DNA of 64,000 nucleotides from Ulva prolifera (Eukaryota; Chlorophyta; Ulvophyceae; Ulvales; Ulvaceae), in the NCBI GenBank assembly GCA_023078555.1, contig CM041200.1:248001-312000 (forward strand). The letters run 5' to 3'. Shown one piece after another: positions 34,701 to 45,231 of the stretch. Within the stretch, counting starts at the first letter, position 1. Every line of letters starts with the position of its first letter. Made by a program: the position numbers and the translations under genes. The notes beneath the pieces were generated by a model, which was given only the letters and a program-made list of their open reading frames with translations, made no database searches and had not been told where the DNA came from.

Positions 34701-37678
34701 GATCAAGCGTGCTGCCCGATCGGTTCGTGTTTCCAACATGGAACCCGAGAGGTATCACGAGCCTGATCTCAGCTGATACGTACCGCTGATTGATATAATG
34801 TTGCCGTTGTTGTTTAGATCATTGCCTGGCGAAGTCCGACCATGCCTCGCAGCATGCAAGAAGTGACCTGGCCAACGTTCGTACTCCATGCAATGAGTTC
34901 GCCAATTGAAAGATCTCAATAAGTGCACGCATTGGGGCCACGCGTGTTACCATGGCGGATCAATTGTCCACACAGCGCTCACCAAGCGGGATACACTAGG
35001 GCAGGCACTGAAGCTGGCTGAATCCGCCGAAATAAACGCGTAGCTAAAATTCATTGCGCTGTCACCATGTATCTCGAGATATCGTCAGGCGTATATGTTC
35101 GGTCTTCATATGAGCGCGAGTGGCTTCGAAGCTGTGATAGATGGCACCAATGAGTATCTCATGGCACCAATGAGATACATGCAAGCGATGCAAGATCTGC
35201 AAGCACAATTAAAACGGGTGCGTCTGGATGCGCAACACTGCCCAGATATTATGGACCTGTTGAGCCAGATTACTGATGCATAGCTGCTGCCTGGGATCGA
35301 GAGATGATATAGGCTGCAGGGATGGCTCAGCGTTAGCAAAGCTCGGTATTCCATGGACCCAAACAAGCTACCTCGGGCTGCAATGTTGCTGCCAACACTG
35401 AAGGTGTAAACGCACAGATAGACGGGAATGGATACTTCATTGCAGACTGGAAGCAAGATGACAGTGAAAAATCATCGACCGGCTCTCACATTCCCAACAT
35501 CGAGACTGATTTTGAAGCGGTGTTGCTGACAGCCAGTAACGCACGTCACAGGCTGACCACGACTTTGTCGCACGCAATTCCAGAGTGTTGAAGCATTCAT
35601 GCCATACCATCCAGCAAGGTCAAGAATGTGCATAAGTGCCTGGTGCTTGTTTACCAGATTGCCTGGTGTGTAAGCATGTTTGTGAGGCGGCGGTCAGGAT
35701 CAATGGGATATATGAATCATTGCGGACAGTGACCTGGCTGTCCTGACGCTACATAGTGGCTTCATGCTGCCTACGTAGGCATCTCAATGACTCAATTGTT
35801 GTCTACGCTCGCGGTCCAGACATCTACTGCTCGCTTGTGCCTGCCAACTTTATTCGAGGTGCCTGTTCATGCTGGGATAATTTGTAAGCACACAGGCCGA
35901 CATCAGCATGGCCAGAGATGTTAAAGAAAGCATTACATCGAACCTTGTCTGTCTTGGACTGAAGCGCGTGTGTGCCAGACATGCATTTGATGTTCATGTA
36001 ACGTGGCACCTAAAGCAGTGCTTGCGTGTGAATGCTTGTACGCATCAGTGCCTCCTGAGATGATGTTGCAGAGTGTGCTTACCAGACTCGTCCAAACACT
36101 TCATCACGCACATCACACCATAGCAGTGACTCTTCAACATCGTTGCTCGGTTTCTGCCACTCTGGGGTTCTGCCTGGTCAAGTTGTGGATGTTGACGGAC
36201 ATGACTTGTTACGTCACGCTTCGCCACCTGGCAGCCCACAGGTCCCGCGCAGGCGCCCAGTCGGCCGGTCCCGGGGCCTGCGGGGAGCTGGCCGACACTG
36301 GCTGCTGAAGCAGCAGCGGAGCATATGGCTGCGGGAGCTGCCAAGGTGGCCATGGTTCGTGCGGTTTGTTACCTTGGCTCACATGGGGGCACCAGGGATG
36401 GCTTGTAGGTGTTGATTCAGACCTCGGCAATTGGGGGCGTTGCCTTTTCAGCCCGCTTGCACATAGGTGCGCTGTGATTCCTGGGTCATGCATATGCCAG
36501 TTCATGGAGCGCCGTTCCACACAGAATTCTGAGTCGTCAGGCTGCAACGTTGATAGTGAGTTTATGATCTGCAGCCGTGTATGCGAACGTCACTAAAAGC
36601 GAGTGTTTGTTGTAGAAACTGTCTGTGGCAGTGCTGCAGAATTGCTCCCATCCAGATTGTGAGGCTTGGGTACTTTGGAGTCGTGAGACCGCTGGTGCCG
36701 CCCCCAGCTGCCCGGCTCTGCTCCAAAGCTCACCCAGCTCTGGTGCGCCCCAAACCACGCTTCAAAAGTTTGTTTCAAACTGTAATGACAACTCACCTGC
36801 AGCAGTATACTGACAGAGGAATGCTGCTTGAGCGTGGCAGTCACAATGCCCCACATGCAGCATTTTCTGTCGTACACGTACTCAAGCTGGAAATCACAAG
36901 TACCTATAGGATGTGCGGTCATGCATGCAGATCGAGCCTGACGTCTTGCATCTCCTCAAGTAATCGCTACTATTCTATCATAAGAGACACACGTGACTTA
37001 TGCATACACAGGAGCCACAAGCTTGGTGCTCACTTGGTGTGTACTCTTGATGTGTGGAGCAGTGAGCATCTTAGATTCAAGAGCCTAGGACAACGTTCGT
37101 TTCAGAGTCTTACGCCATGTTGTACATGCCGTACGTACGTTGCTACAAGCTTGAACATAATATTCATGTCATGCACATGGTAACCGCTATCCAAGAACGT
37201 GTGTTTACACTCGGATGTGTTGCTTACACTGCACAGCATGAACAAACATGCACATGTTCATTTACACACTATATAGACGCATTTCACCATTAGCATACAT
37301 ACACGTTCATGAACCCAGCCTCTTTTATGGCTCAGCTAAATCGTGCCTCGTCCTTGGCCCTTTGAACCATGTCCACATCCCCGGGGGCCCCCAGGGCCGA
37401 GGGGCAAAGATGGGGTGCATACAGTGCACCGCAGCCACATACCCCGATATGTAGCTCATGCATGCTGCATGAGGTTGATTGATCAACTTATCAGGTGTAC
37501 ACGTTGTTCGGCGCAAAAACCAGCGACGGGGCTTTGAGACACTAATCGGAATTGTTTGGACGTCTCCGTATAGGCGGTCTTAGTACACGCTGATGAACAC
37601 ATGCGGAATTCCGTTTGTGACACGAAGAGCCAATGTCGTCGGATACCTCCATGTGCACGACCGTCGAAGTCTTGAATC
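31790..37678. other. Poorly interpretable interval between copia copy A and SET/NAP
   Basis: Apart from a minisatellite, only scattered exon-like frames are seen. They are: minus 33182-32931 (NYPEFSMAGGTFIESRQAVL ... AVEYIIKTSQD stop), minus 34739-34536, plus 35095-35283 (MQAMQDLQAQLKRVRLDAQ, stop after SQITDA) and minus 36922-36593 (LKQTFEAWFGAHQSW). Several have plausible acceptors or donors, but I could not join them into genes or recognise a family. There is also a 15-bp direct duplication (cctggaccaaaactt) at about 34.32 kb. Confidence 0.3.
32306..32560 (+). repeat. 30-bp minisatellite
   Basis: About eight copies of a unit like ctacccggcaggtcggatcttgatacactg in direct tandem, with alternating gatc/gagc variants that hint at a 60-bp higher-order unit. 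Degenerate copies extend to about 32670. Frames through it give short peptide repeats (YPAGRILIHC), which I take as incidental. Confidence 0.88.
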
Positions 37679-39242
37679 ATGACAGATACACTTGCTGAAA
37701 CTGTTCAAGCACCCTTGAAGCGGCCATGCAATGATGCGATCGATCCTGCTGGATCAGACAAACGCCAGCGAGTTGATCTGGAAGACCCATCAGACATTCT
37801 CCAAAACGTACGAGCTGTTCAGAGTACGATAGGTGAGGTATGAAATACTCAGCCCGCGCGCCCAGCCTGCCTCTTTTCGAGTATTGTTGGGTCTCGGACT
37901 GGAAAGTGTTCGGGCGGACTTGTACGAATTATCTGGAATGCGTCACGCTGTGCCACCCTTAAAATGTAGTGGGAGCAAGAGATAGCCAATGTGGGCTGGT
38001 GTTCCGAACTGGTTGAGCGGGAGAGCTGTCTGCCAACAGGCCAGCACACATAAGTGACTGGGTGAGCACACTGCATCACTGCCTGGTGCATGAAGGGACG
38101 TGGTGATGTCGCAGATAAATGGAGCGTATGAGAAACAGATCAGCCAACTCCAGGAAAATCTTGTCGCTGAGCTACAAGCTCAGTATGCTGCCCGCAATCC
38201 ACTACTGGCAGAAATCCAACAATTCTGGAAGCAGACATTGCGAAATGCTTTCCGTCACTACCTGACTGAGCTGGATCATACAATCATGGACGATCTTGTA
38301 CAGGTCAGCACTGGTGCAGCCTGATTATGGCATGCTGGCGTTTCTATTGTGCCTTTGTACCGGATGGCCCACACCTCGCATCTTCACCGCTGCTGGCTGG
38401 TAGACAAGCAAATCGCTTTTGCAGATGGAAATTGATGAGCCGTTCTTACCAAACATTCAAGTCACTCTTACATTTTCGGAGGACAACCAGTATTTTGCCT
38501 CAAAGATCACCCGTTCAATTGTTGTGACTGATGAACATCGGACGGCGCATCTTGATGTAGAATGGAAGCCAACACAGGTTAGGTCGCAGCCCGATCGTAT
38601 GTAGGGTTTTCGCTTCTTTTTCGCGCTGATGATGTTCTTGGTGTCTGTAGGAGGCTGATGTGCTGAAGCATGATGTAGCCAGTGGCACAGGCGCATTCTG
38701 CTTTTTCGCCTGGTTCATTCAATCAGGTGAAGATCTAGAAGATTCGTTTGACAGCTTGATCACACAAGTGTGGCACGACCCGCTGCCGTATTTCAATGCG
38801 GAAATGGTATGCACGATTCTCCATGAATTATGACACAGCAGGGCTGTCACACTTGGCAACATCGGAGGCAATATCAGCACTGGCACAAGTCAATGAGCCT
38901 AGATTGAACAGGGCAAGTCAGTACATGCCGTCCGTACTGGATGCGGGTGAGCGTGCGCTGTTGCATGCGTGCTGTGTTTATTTTCCTGTTAATGTGGTGT
39001 AGGAGTTCCCGGCACCTGTTGATGGGGGAGATGGACAGTCAGAATATGGTCAAGATTCGGAGTATCCTGCCGCCGCAGTAGCAGATCTTGACGTGGCAGG
39101 AGCAGAAGTTCTTGCAGAGGAAGACGAAGACGATGAGCACGACATTGACGATGCTGGACCTGAAGAGTTCCTAGACGATGATAACCAGGAGGAAGAAGAC
39201 GATGAAGAAGACGACGATGAAGATGATGGGGATGCCTTGTAG
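37679..39242 (+). CDS. SET/NAP-family histone chaperone, 5 exons
   Basis: Exons 37679-37837, 38115-38303, 38425-38577, 38651-38806 and 39003-39242, all GT-AG and in phase. The protein has a basic N-terminus (DKRQRVDLEDPSDI), the dimerisation helix (INGAYEKQISQLQENLVAEL), then the NAP fold: IQQFWKQTLRNAFRHYLTEL, FLPNIQVTLTFSEDNQYF and FCFFAWFIQS. It ends in a long acidic tail (EEEDDEEDDDEDDGDAL). The layout matches SET/TAF-I-beta more than NAP1. These proteins bind H3-H4 and other basic proteins in nucleus and cytosol. About 250 residues, normal for SET. Confidence 0.9.
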
Positions 39243-39896
39243 AAAGCCGTTTTCCTGTTTGGTGAAGCTCACATTGCTGCGGCCTTGGCCTGGATGGTCG
39301 GCGCCCGGTGGGCTGCACATGGCATCTCCATGGGAAAGTACGCAGAATATTTCAGTGTATGTGCCGTGGTTTGACCACGTACTTGCATGAGAATCATCGG
39401 TACATGTACTCCATGGTGTTCACTGTGCTGGGGTTGGGTTACATTGGCTGGGTGACAAAATGTGTGTCCTGAAGGCACAGGAAACGCTATTCCAGTCTTG
39501 ACCTCTTGGATGTGGCTTCTTTGGATTTTCCAAATCGCTTCGGAAACAAGTAACGTGGGACCCACGGTGCACTTCTCGGCTTCTGTTGTGGTGAGCTACC
39601 CTTACAGAATGTGATAGAAGCTGATGCGTCGTGCTCTCGTGATTTGAGAGATACCTTCGTGATTGCTGCATCAACATACGCGGCGTTAATGTTGTTCGTC
39701 GAGACCACTTCAGTGATAGCACGGTTTAGAATTGGAGTTGATTGTAAAGTGAGGACAAACCTGTGTTGAATCCTGGAACAGAGACTTCGGCCACAGCAGG
39801 TGTCTGCATAGATACAAAGAATTGGATTCTGACCTGCATCGGATGAGCAATTTGTCACACATGTAAGCAGCAGAAGTAACATAGTATTAGCATCAC

Positions 39897-40627
39897 CTGC
39901 AAATGGTTTGCATCTGGCTCCGTGTCTGCATCTGCTATTCCACCTTGCCCATATGCCTCTTCAGTAGGTAGTGTTGTCTCGAATTGTTTCTCCAAGCTGG
40001 TGTGTATGAATTCCCGCCTGCAGACATCTTCAATAGACGATCATGGTTTTGTAAGCGACATGATGTGCTGTAGACTTCCACTAAATATGGTACCACAGCC
40101 ATGGGCTCAAGCCTGTGCAATTCACAATCGTGTATGAAGCAGTACTTCACACAGCACTGGAAGCATCATCAATAAGCCTACTTGTGTGGCGCAGTATATC
40201 ACTTCTGGCAGGTGCCTGAAAACCATGGTAAAGTTGTAGTGTAAACGTACATCCGTTTCTCCATCACATCTTCATGATACTTCATCCCACCAGTGATGTA
40301 CTGATGTTTCTTCCCATCAGCTGCAAAAGTGTAGCCCACGATCAGCTGAAGAGATGAGCTGAGAAGATGCCCCAGTTGGTATAACTAGGGTATAGGATAG
40401 CAATTCCTTCCACCGCTTCCGACCTAATGTGCCACGATGTAGGTACTGCTACTGTACAAGTGGCAGGGTGCGACACCTTGATCGTTCAAAGCAGCGGACA
40501 CGCTGACACCTTGAGTGCGCGTTTTTTCGTGATGAGAGAGCGCGGTATCAGATAGAACAGTTTGAATATCGTCAGGCTCTTCGCTGCTGTCGTCCCGGCG
40601 ACGCGACCGGAAATTCCTTTTCGGCAT
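39897..40627 (-). CDS. Hypothetical multi-exon gene (partial model)
   Basis: The first exon starts at about 40627: MPKRNFRSRRRDDSSEEPDD, then IQTVLSDTALSHHEKTRTQG. A middle exon at about 40.25-40.32 kb reads ADGKKHQYITGGMKYHEDVM. A later exon, 39897-40017, reads EFIHTSLEKQFETTLPTEE and ends LQ|gtgatg. The basic-acidic N-terminus recalls the spliceosome-associated C9orf78/Tls1 family, but later exons do not, so I do not assign it. The 3' part may extend to about 39.48 kb. Confidence 0.4.
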
Positions 40628-41224
40628 CTTCTGTCGAAACACGAGTATCTTTGATTGCATATCAAGAATGCAAGTGGTCGACGAAACCAAAACCGCACTG
40701 GTGTCACGCAACGCGTAGGGATCGCGCGTTCGTCGTGGGAGGGTGCAATATGATGGTCATACCAGCAACATGTGCAACTTGGCAACCAAGTGCCTGACAG
40801 ATATGAAGTGACGTGGTTTACAGGTGTTCACAGACCAGCTCACATTACAAACTCTGCTGCACAAGCCAGTGCACGGCATTGAACAATTATTTCAATTGAA
40901 TTGCACGTTAGCTACACGAACATCTCGTGCAGACTGCCCATTAGCACACGGCAGCTGCTTCGCTGTTTCGCTGGGAAGCATCAGTTATGCTGAACTACGA
41001 CAGGCGCACCTTCGCCATTGGTTGCGGCATCTGAAGAGGCGGAGACCCCGCCCTTGGCCCCCAACGCATGATGGACTCATGCTCACATGCTCGACACCGA
41101 ATATCAGTCTTTCGAATTGTGGCTTCTACTGTGAACGGGCCGCTCTCGTTTGCATATTTAGAAAGTTGTAACGGACAGGCTGTCGATGCCACAGCATCCC
41201 TCTTGCGGTGTCTGATTTACAAAA
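40628..41224. other. Divergent intergenic region upstream of IFT38
   Basis: Lies between the start of the minus-strand hypothetical gene and IFT38. It probably carries both promoters. No TATA box or RNA gene recognised. Confidence 0.4.
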
Positions 41225-43074
41225 ATGTCGTACAGAGAAGTGAGACGTAAGCATTGCAGTATCGTAATTTGAAGCTTCATCGGAAATCAGGTGCAAGGGT
41301 GTTCCGGCAACGATACTTCGTTGTGCAGGCCTCTGCGAAAGGATGAGGGCGTTGGGATGTAAGCAGCTGGTGTCCATGGAGAACTTTCGAACTCCGAATT
41401 TCGAGCTCGTTGCCGAGTTGTTATTCTGGCTGTTGCAGCGGTGCGATGGATGCCCCTGACCAACATGCGGCGGTGTTCTTCTACAGCCAACAAACAGCTT
41501 GTCTTGCAGGTATGATCCAGAGACAACCGTGCAAGACGACATTGACACCCCCGCTGAGAGAATGAAGTTTCTGCAGTCAGTGGCTCAGGCTTTGTACACC
41601 AAGGCACGCTTGAAGCTGAACATGAAGCGGTTGTATTCAGCAGATGGCAAGGCAGTGCCAGAATTGCTCAAAGTCACAGATCTGTTGTTCATAGCATCTC
41701 AACAGGCAACCTCCATTGCAGAGGTGAGGACCGACAAGACTGATGAGTGCTTGTCGGCCGGATGCTCCCATATGGCTGTTGACCGAACGCACAGGGTCTT
41801 ATGTTTATCCAGTGCAGGACTTGACCCGAGAGTCAGACTTGGCGTTGGAGTCTTTGGGGCAGTTAGAAAAGACTGTCAAGGCTGCGCGTGTGGCTGTTTC
41901 TGATATACAGCTTGCCGGGGAACGAATTTATACACATTTAGGGAACGAAGCACAATTGCTCAGTGTCAGGCAGAAAATTTTGGCTCAGCAAGCAGACAAG
42001 GCAGATGTTGACAAGGCTGTTCAAGTAAGTCGCATCGCGTCGCCTCGTCAGCCGATGATTGATCTGATGATGCTGAAACAGCTGACGGACTTTTGGATGG
42101 TAATATGGTATTCGTCACAGCCTTACCAGTAATTCACGTTTGTGATCTTTCTTTCGCGCAGGAAGCCCTCGATCAATTGGTGGAAGAGAATGAACAGCTA
42201 CAAGACAAGCTATCTCATCTCGAAGTTCAGAAAATTGAGAATGGTGACAAGCTGCGCCGGAAGCAGGCAGAGCGCGCACGGATGGAGCAGCGCCTACTGC
42301 AAATGAAAAACGTCAAATCTCCATACCAGGATGAGCTTGACTGTCTTCTTCAGGACCTCCAGATTGTCAATAACACATATGTACTCAAATTTAGATCCCT
42401 GGAGTATCTGGATGAAGAACTTAAAAGAATCAAAAAGTGGGAATTGGCCATGTGCATTGGATTTGGAACAGCGTTGTGGCTCACCATGGCACTCTCAGTC
42501 AATGGCCCGTCAAGGCGAACTAAATCTGCAGGGATCAAGAGGCACGTATGGTAGCAGAGGAGGCGAAATTGGAAAGGCTGAGGCAGCAGATAGAAGACCA
42601 AGATTGGAAACTCATGAGGGGCCAGCTGTCTGTGCACGAACATGATTTGGTGAATGAATTGAAGGGTATCGACGGTGATTCAGACGACTCCATGCATGTC
42701 CCGGAAGTTCATGGTATGCGGTGATGCGAATGCAATGAATATTATTTTACCACAGTCTAGATTTCCATCAACATGGCGTGGCAAGTGCTCACTGTAGAGC
42801 TACAGCTTATTATGTGGCGGGTCCTGCAGGTCAGTCCCAGGAACCACATGTACTAACCAGGGCTCTAGCATCTGGAGGGCTGAAGCAGCGAGATGCGGTG
42901 CAAGAAGATGGTGCAGAGGAAAGCGATCTCGAGGCGACTGAGGCAACCAGCCCAGGCCAGGCCGACCAAAGCGGCTTGGACAAGGACTTGGGGTTCTCTG
43001 AAGATGACATAGATGAAGACGACGACGACGATGATGATGCAAGGAGCGATACAATCGTTGACGATGTCTTTTAG
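41225..43074 (+). CDS. IFT38: Intraflagellar transport protein 38 (CLUAP1/FAP22), 7 exons
   Basis: Exons 41225-41246 (MSYREVR), 41329-41440, 41510-41723, 41818-42024, 42162-42436, 42532-42713 and 42830-43074, all GT-AG and phase-consistent. Exon 2 gives [20 protein letters not shown] and exon 3 [20 protein letters not shown], the calponin-like N-terminal domain of CLUAP1. Exons 4-6 are long coiled coils ([20 protein letters not shown]). The C-terminus is acidic ([20 protein letters not shown]), as in human CLUAP1. It is an IFT-B peripheral subunit needed to build cilia, so the organism can probably make flagella at some stage. Confidence 0.95.
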
Positions 43075-43607
43075 GCAAATTTGTTGTTGTCGAGGCTGCA
43101 GTGTGACTGGCATGACTGAAACACTTGACAACTGCAATAGTGCAGGCTTGTGTAGTGAGCGATAAGCCTTGGCTACAATGGCCTTGCATGACCATAGGAA
43201 AACACGCACATTAGACACCACTTGCTTAGACACCACTTGCTTAGACACATGCAAGTGGTGTCACATTTGTGCACTGCAAATCCGGAATAATGTTGGTTGG
43301 ATTTTGAATAATGGTGGATGGCTTCGGGGTAAACATCGCGCCTCTGCGCACGTGGAGTATGTGCTCACATCTGTGCGCAGCTGCGTACCTGGTCGAACTT
43401 GCTCGCCGGGTGTGATTATGTCGTACAGGGTAGAAATTTCAGTGCTGTGCTCTTCGTGCCGAGTGATCACATCGCGGATTTGCGGGCCAGCCAGTCTGTC
43501 CCACGTCTGTGCGACTGTATTTCAAAGTACGCGCATTACTCAGGCTAGTTTCTGAGTATAGAGCTGTGAAGTTTGGCAGTGACCGTTTTGCTGCTACCTG
43601 TGCCCGG
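43075..43607. other. Intergenic region with a small duplicated hairpin
   Basis: Contains two tandem copies of acaccacttgcttag at about 43.22-43.25 kb followed by the complement gcaagtggtgt, which can fold into an 11-bp stem. The rest likely holds the bL25m promoter. Confidence 0.45.
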
Positions 43608-44507
43608 ATGAGCCGGCTCCTGCTGTCGACAGCTTGCTTCAGTCGTCTGAGCCTCGTCCGCACCCCAAATAAGAGTCACAGGCAGCTTTCTGGATCCTCT
43701 GCATATATTCGAGAGGACCTTCCGATCATTGGAGGTATTCCGCCTTCAGTGACTGCACAACACCCACAGTTTTGGCTGGAGTTCAACAATGACAAGGTCC
43801 CGGACAGGTTTCAGCCTGGTGAGCTCCATCGAAATGTGGAACGCCTCCCTTTCATTTTCTCAAGCTTTAGAAAGGACTTGGGACTGCGGCCAGGATCGCG
43901 ATACTCCCGGAAGCTGCGGAGCTATGGTTTCATACCAGGCCTGCTGGACTCCCTGCCTATGAAACAGCCACCTGTCCACTTGGTGCATGCAAAAGGTCAG
44001 ATGGAATCCATGATCCGGACCCTTGGCACCAATGTGTCCTGCCAGCTGTCCATCCTTCATATCATTGCTCCAGACGAGCTTGCTAAGCTCAACATGCATG
44101 AGCATGATGTGCGAGAGATGCTGTCCAAGGGATGGCAGCCATCTATCCATCAGAGTTTTCAAGTGCTACCACGGCGTGTCCACTTCAATCACGTTCCGGA
44201 CGCGCTCCTAGGTATGACGTTCATGAATTGTCCAAGTCATCGGATTGTGGAATGCCTGGTTCCAGTGGTGCCAGTCAATGCAGACGAATCTCCCAGTGCA
44301 AAGAGGGGAGGGTACCCTTTGATCACCAAGCGGTTTTTGAAAGTAAGATCGATAGCGATCAACATCCCACAAAGTATCAAAGTAGATTGTAGCACATTTG
44401 AGACAGGCCATAAAGTATTTTTGCGGGACGTTGCTCTTGGACAAGGGCAACATGTCGTGGCCAATGGACCTGAAACATGTTTGATCGTTATGGAGACGAG
44501 TGGTTGA
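43608..44507 (+). CDS. Mitochondrial-type ribosomal protein bL25, intronless
   Basis: Single exon of about 299 aa if started at ATG 43608 (MSRLLLSTACFSRLSLVRTP), which gives an Arg/Ser-rich, acid-free mitochondrial presequence; an in-frame ATG at 43509 also exists. The central part has the L25 RNA-binding-like region. The C-terminal beta domain shows CLVPVVPVNADESPSAKRGG and RSIAINIPQSIKVDCSTF, matching the bL25/CTC C-terminal domain (VPV.F....CPGVKRGG; LP..IPE.IEVD). Binds 5S rRNA in bacteria; in plants similar proteins are mitochondrial. Two intronless genes in this window (this and 15461) stand out. Confidence 0.8.
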   Translation: MSRLLLSTACFSRLSLVRTPNKSHRQLSGSSAYIREDLPIIGGIPPSVTAQHPQFWLEFNNDKVPDRFQPGELHRNVERLPFIFSSFRKDLGLRPGSRYSRKLRSYGFIPGLLDSLPMKQPPVHLVHAKGQMESMIRTLGTNVSCQLSILHIIAPDELAKLNMHEHDVREMLSKGWQPSIHQSFQVLPRRVHFNHVPDALLGMTFMNCPSHRIVECLVPVVPVNADESPSAKRGGYPLITKRFLKVRSIAINIPQSIKVDCSTFETGHKVFLRDVALGQGQHVVANGPETCLIVMETSG

Positions 44508-45231
44508 CCTCCATCTGGCTTTGTCTTCTATTGTAACGGCCTTGGCTGGTTCGCAACTTCCAGGGTGCGTCCGGATTTCCCGGATAAGTCACCTGTGCAT
44601 CTTACATGTGCTCGTGCCTGCAACATTATGTAATTGGTGCTATCATCAGAAGATACCCAACGCACCATGAGTACTGGCACACACCTACATTCCCCTGGTT
44701 GCTGCTCGCGGTGCTACCTGCCTTGCTTGCTTTGTCCTTATAACACACCTACATTCGCAAGCTCCCATTGGGGTGACAGTCTAAGCCGTGGCGAATGCTG
44801 CGACATCCCGCTGGGTGCGGCAAGTCGCGGAGGCAAGTCTTCTCTGTGCTTGCATAGCCATTAGCAAGAACGCTGGGACGGCAAGGACAAAGTAGCAATC
44901 ATCTCATCCAGATATGCGCCTGGCTTAATCGCCTGCACCACAGCCACGGGTGCTCAACGCCTGGCATGCACGCGGATCTCGTGCCCCTCGAGAACAACTG
45001 TACAACGGGGACAGCAGCTGCATGCACCACATTAATTTCATTCCACTCAGCGGCGCAACATCTCTGGGAACAACTTGCGAAGTCTCTATAGTAGCGGCGC
45101 ATCAAGCTTTATTTGTGAATGCGACACGTGAGCGTTCCGTTTGAATAGTGGATGCAAATCACATTGAAATCTATATCGCAGCGACTTTATTATTTAGTTG
45201 CAAACAAGGCTATGCATTCCAGTGCGTTGCT
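44508..45231. other. Intergenic region between bL25m and NOC4
   Basis: Holds the bL25m 3' UTR (a tgtaa motif at about 44531), a 50-bp retrotransposon relic at 44693-44742, and presumably the NOC4 promoter. Confidence 0.45.
44693..44742 (+). mobile_element. 50-bp non-LTR retrotransposon 3' end with 14-bp target duplication
   Basis: The 14-bp direct repeat acacacctacattc occurs at 44679-44692 and 44743-44756. Between them is a 50-bp insert ending tttgtccttata, closely similar to the 3' end of the 335-bp insert at 22111-22445 (both share gcggtgct..., ttgcttgc/ttgctgcc, ctttgtcctt). This is what a heavily 5'-truncated LINE insertion looks like. Confidence 0.7.
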
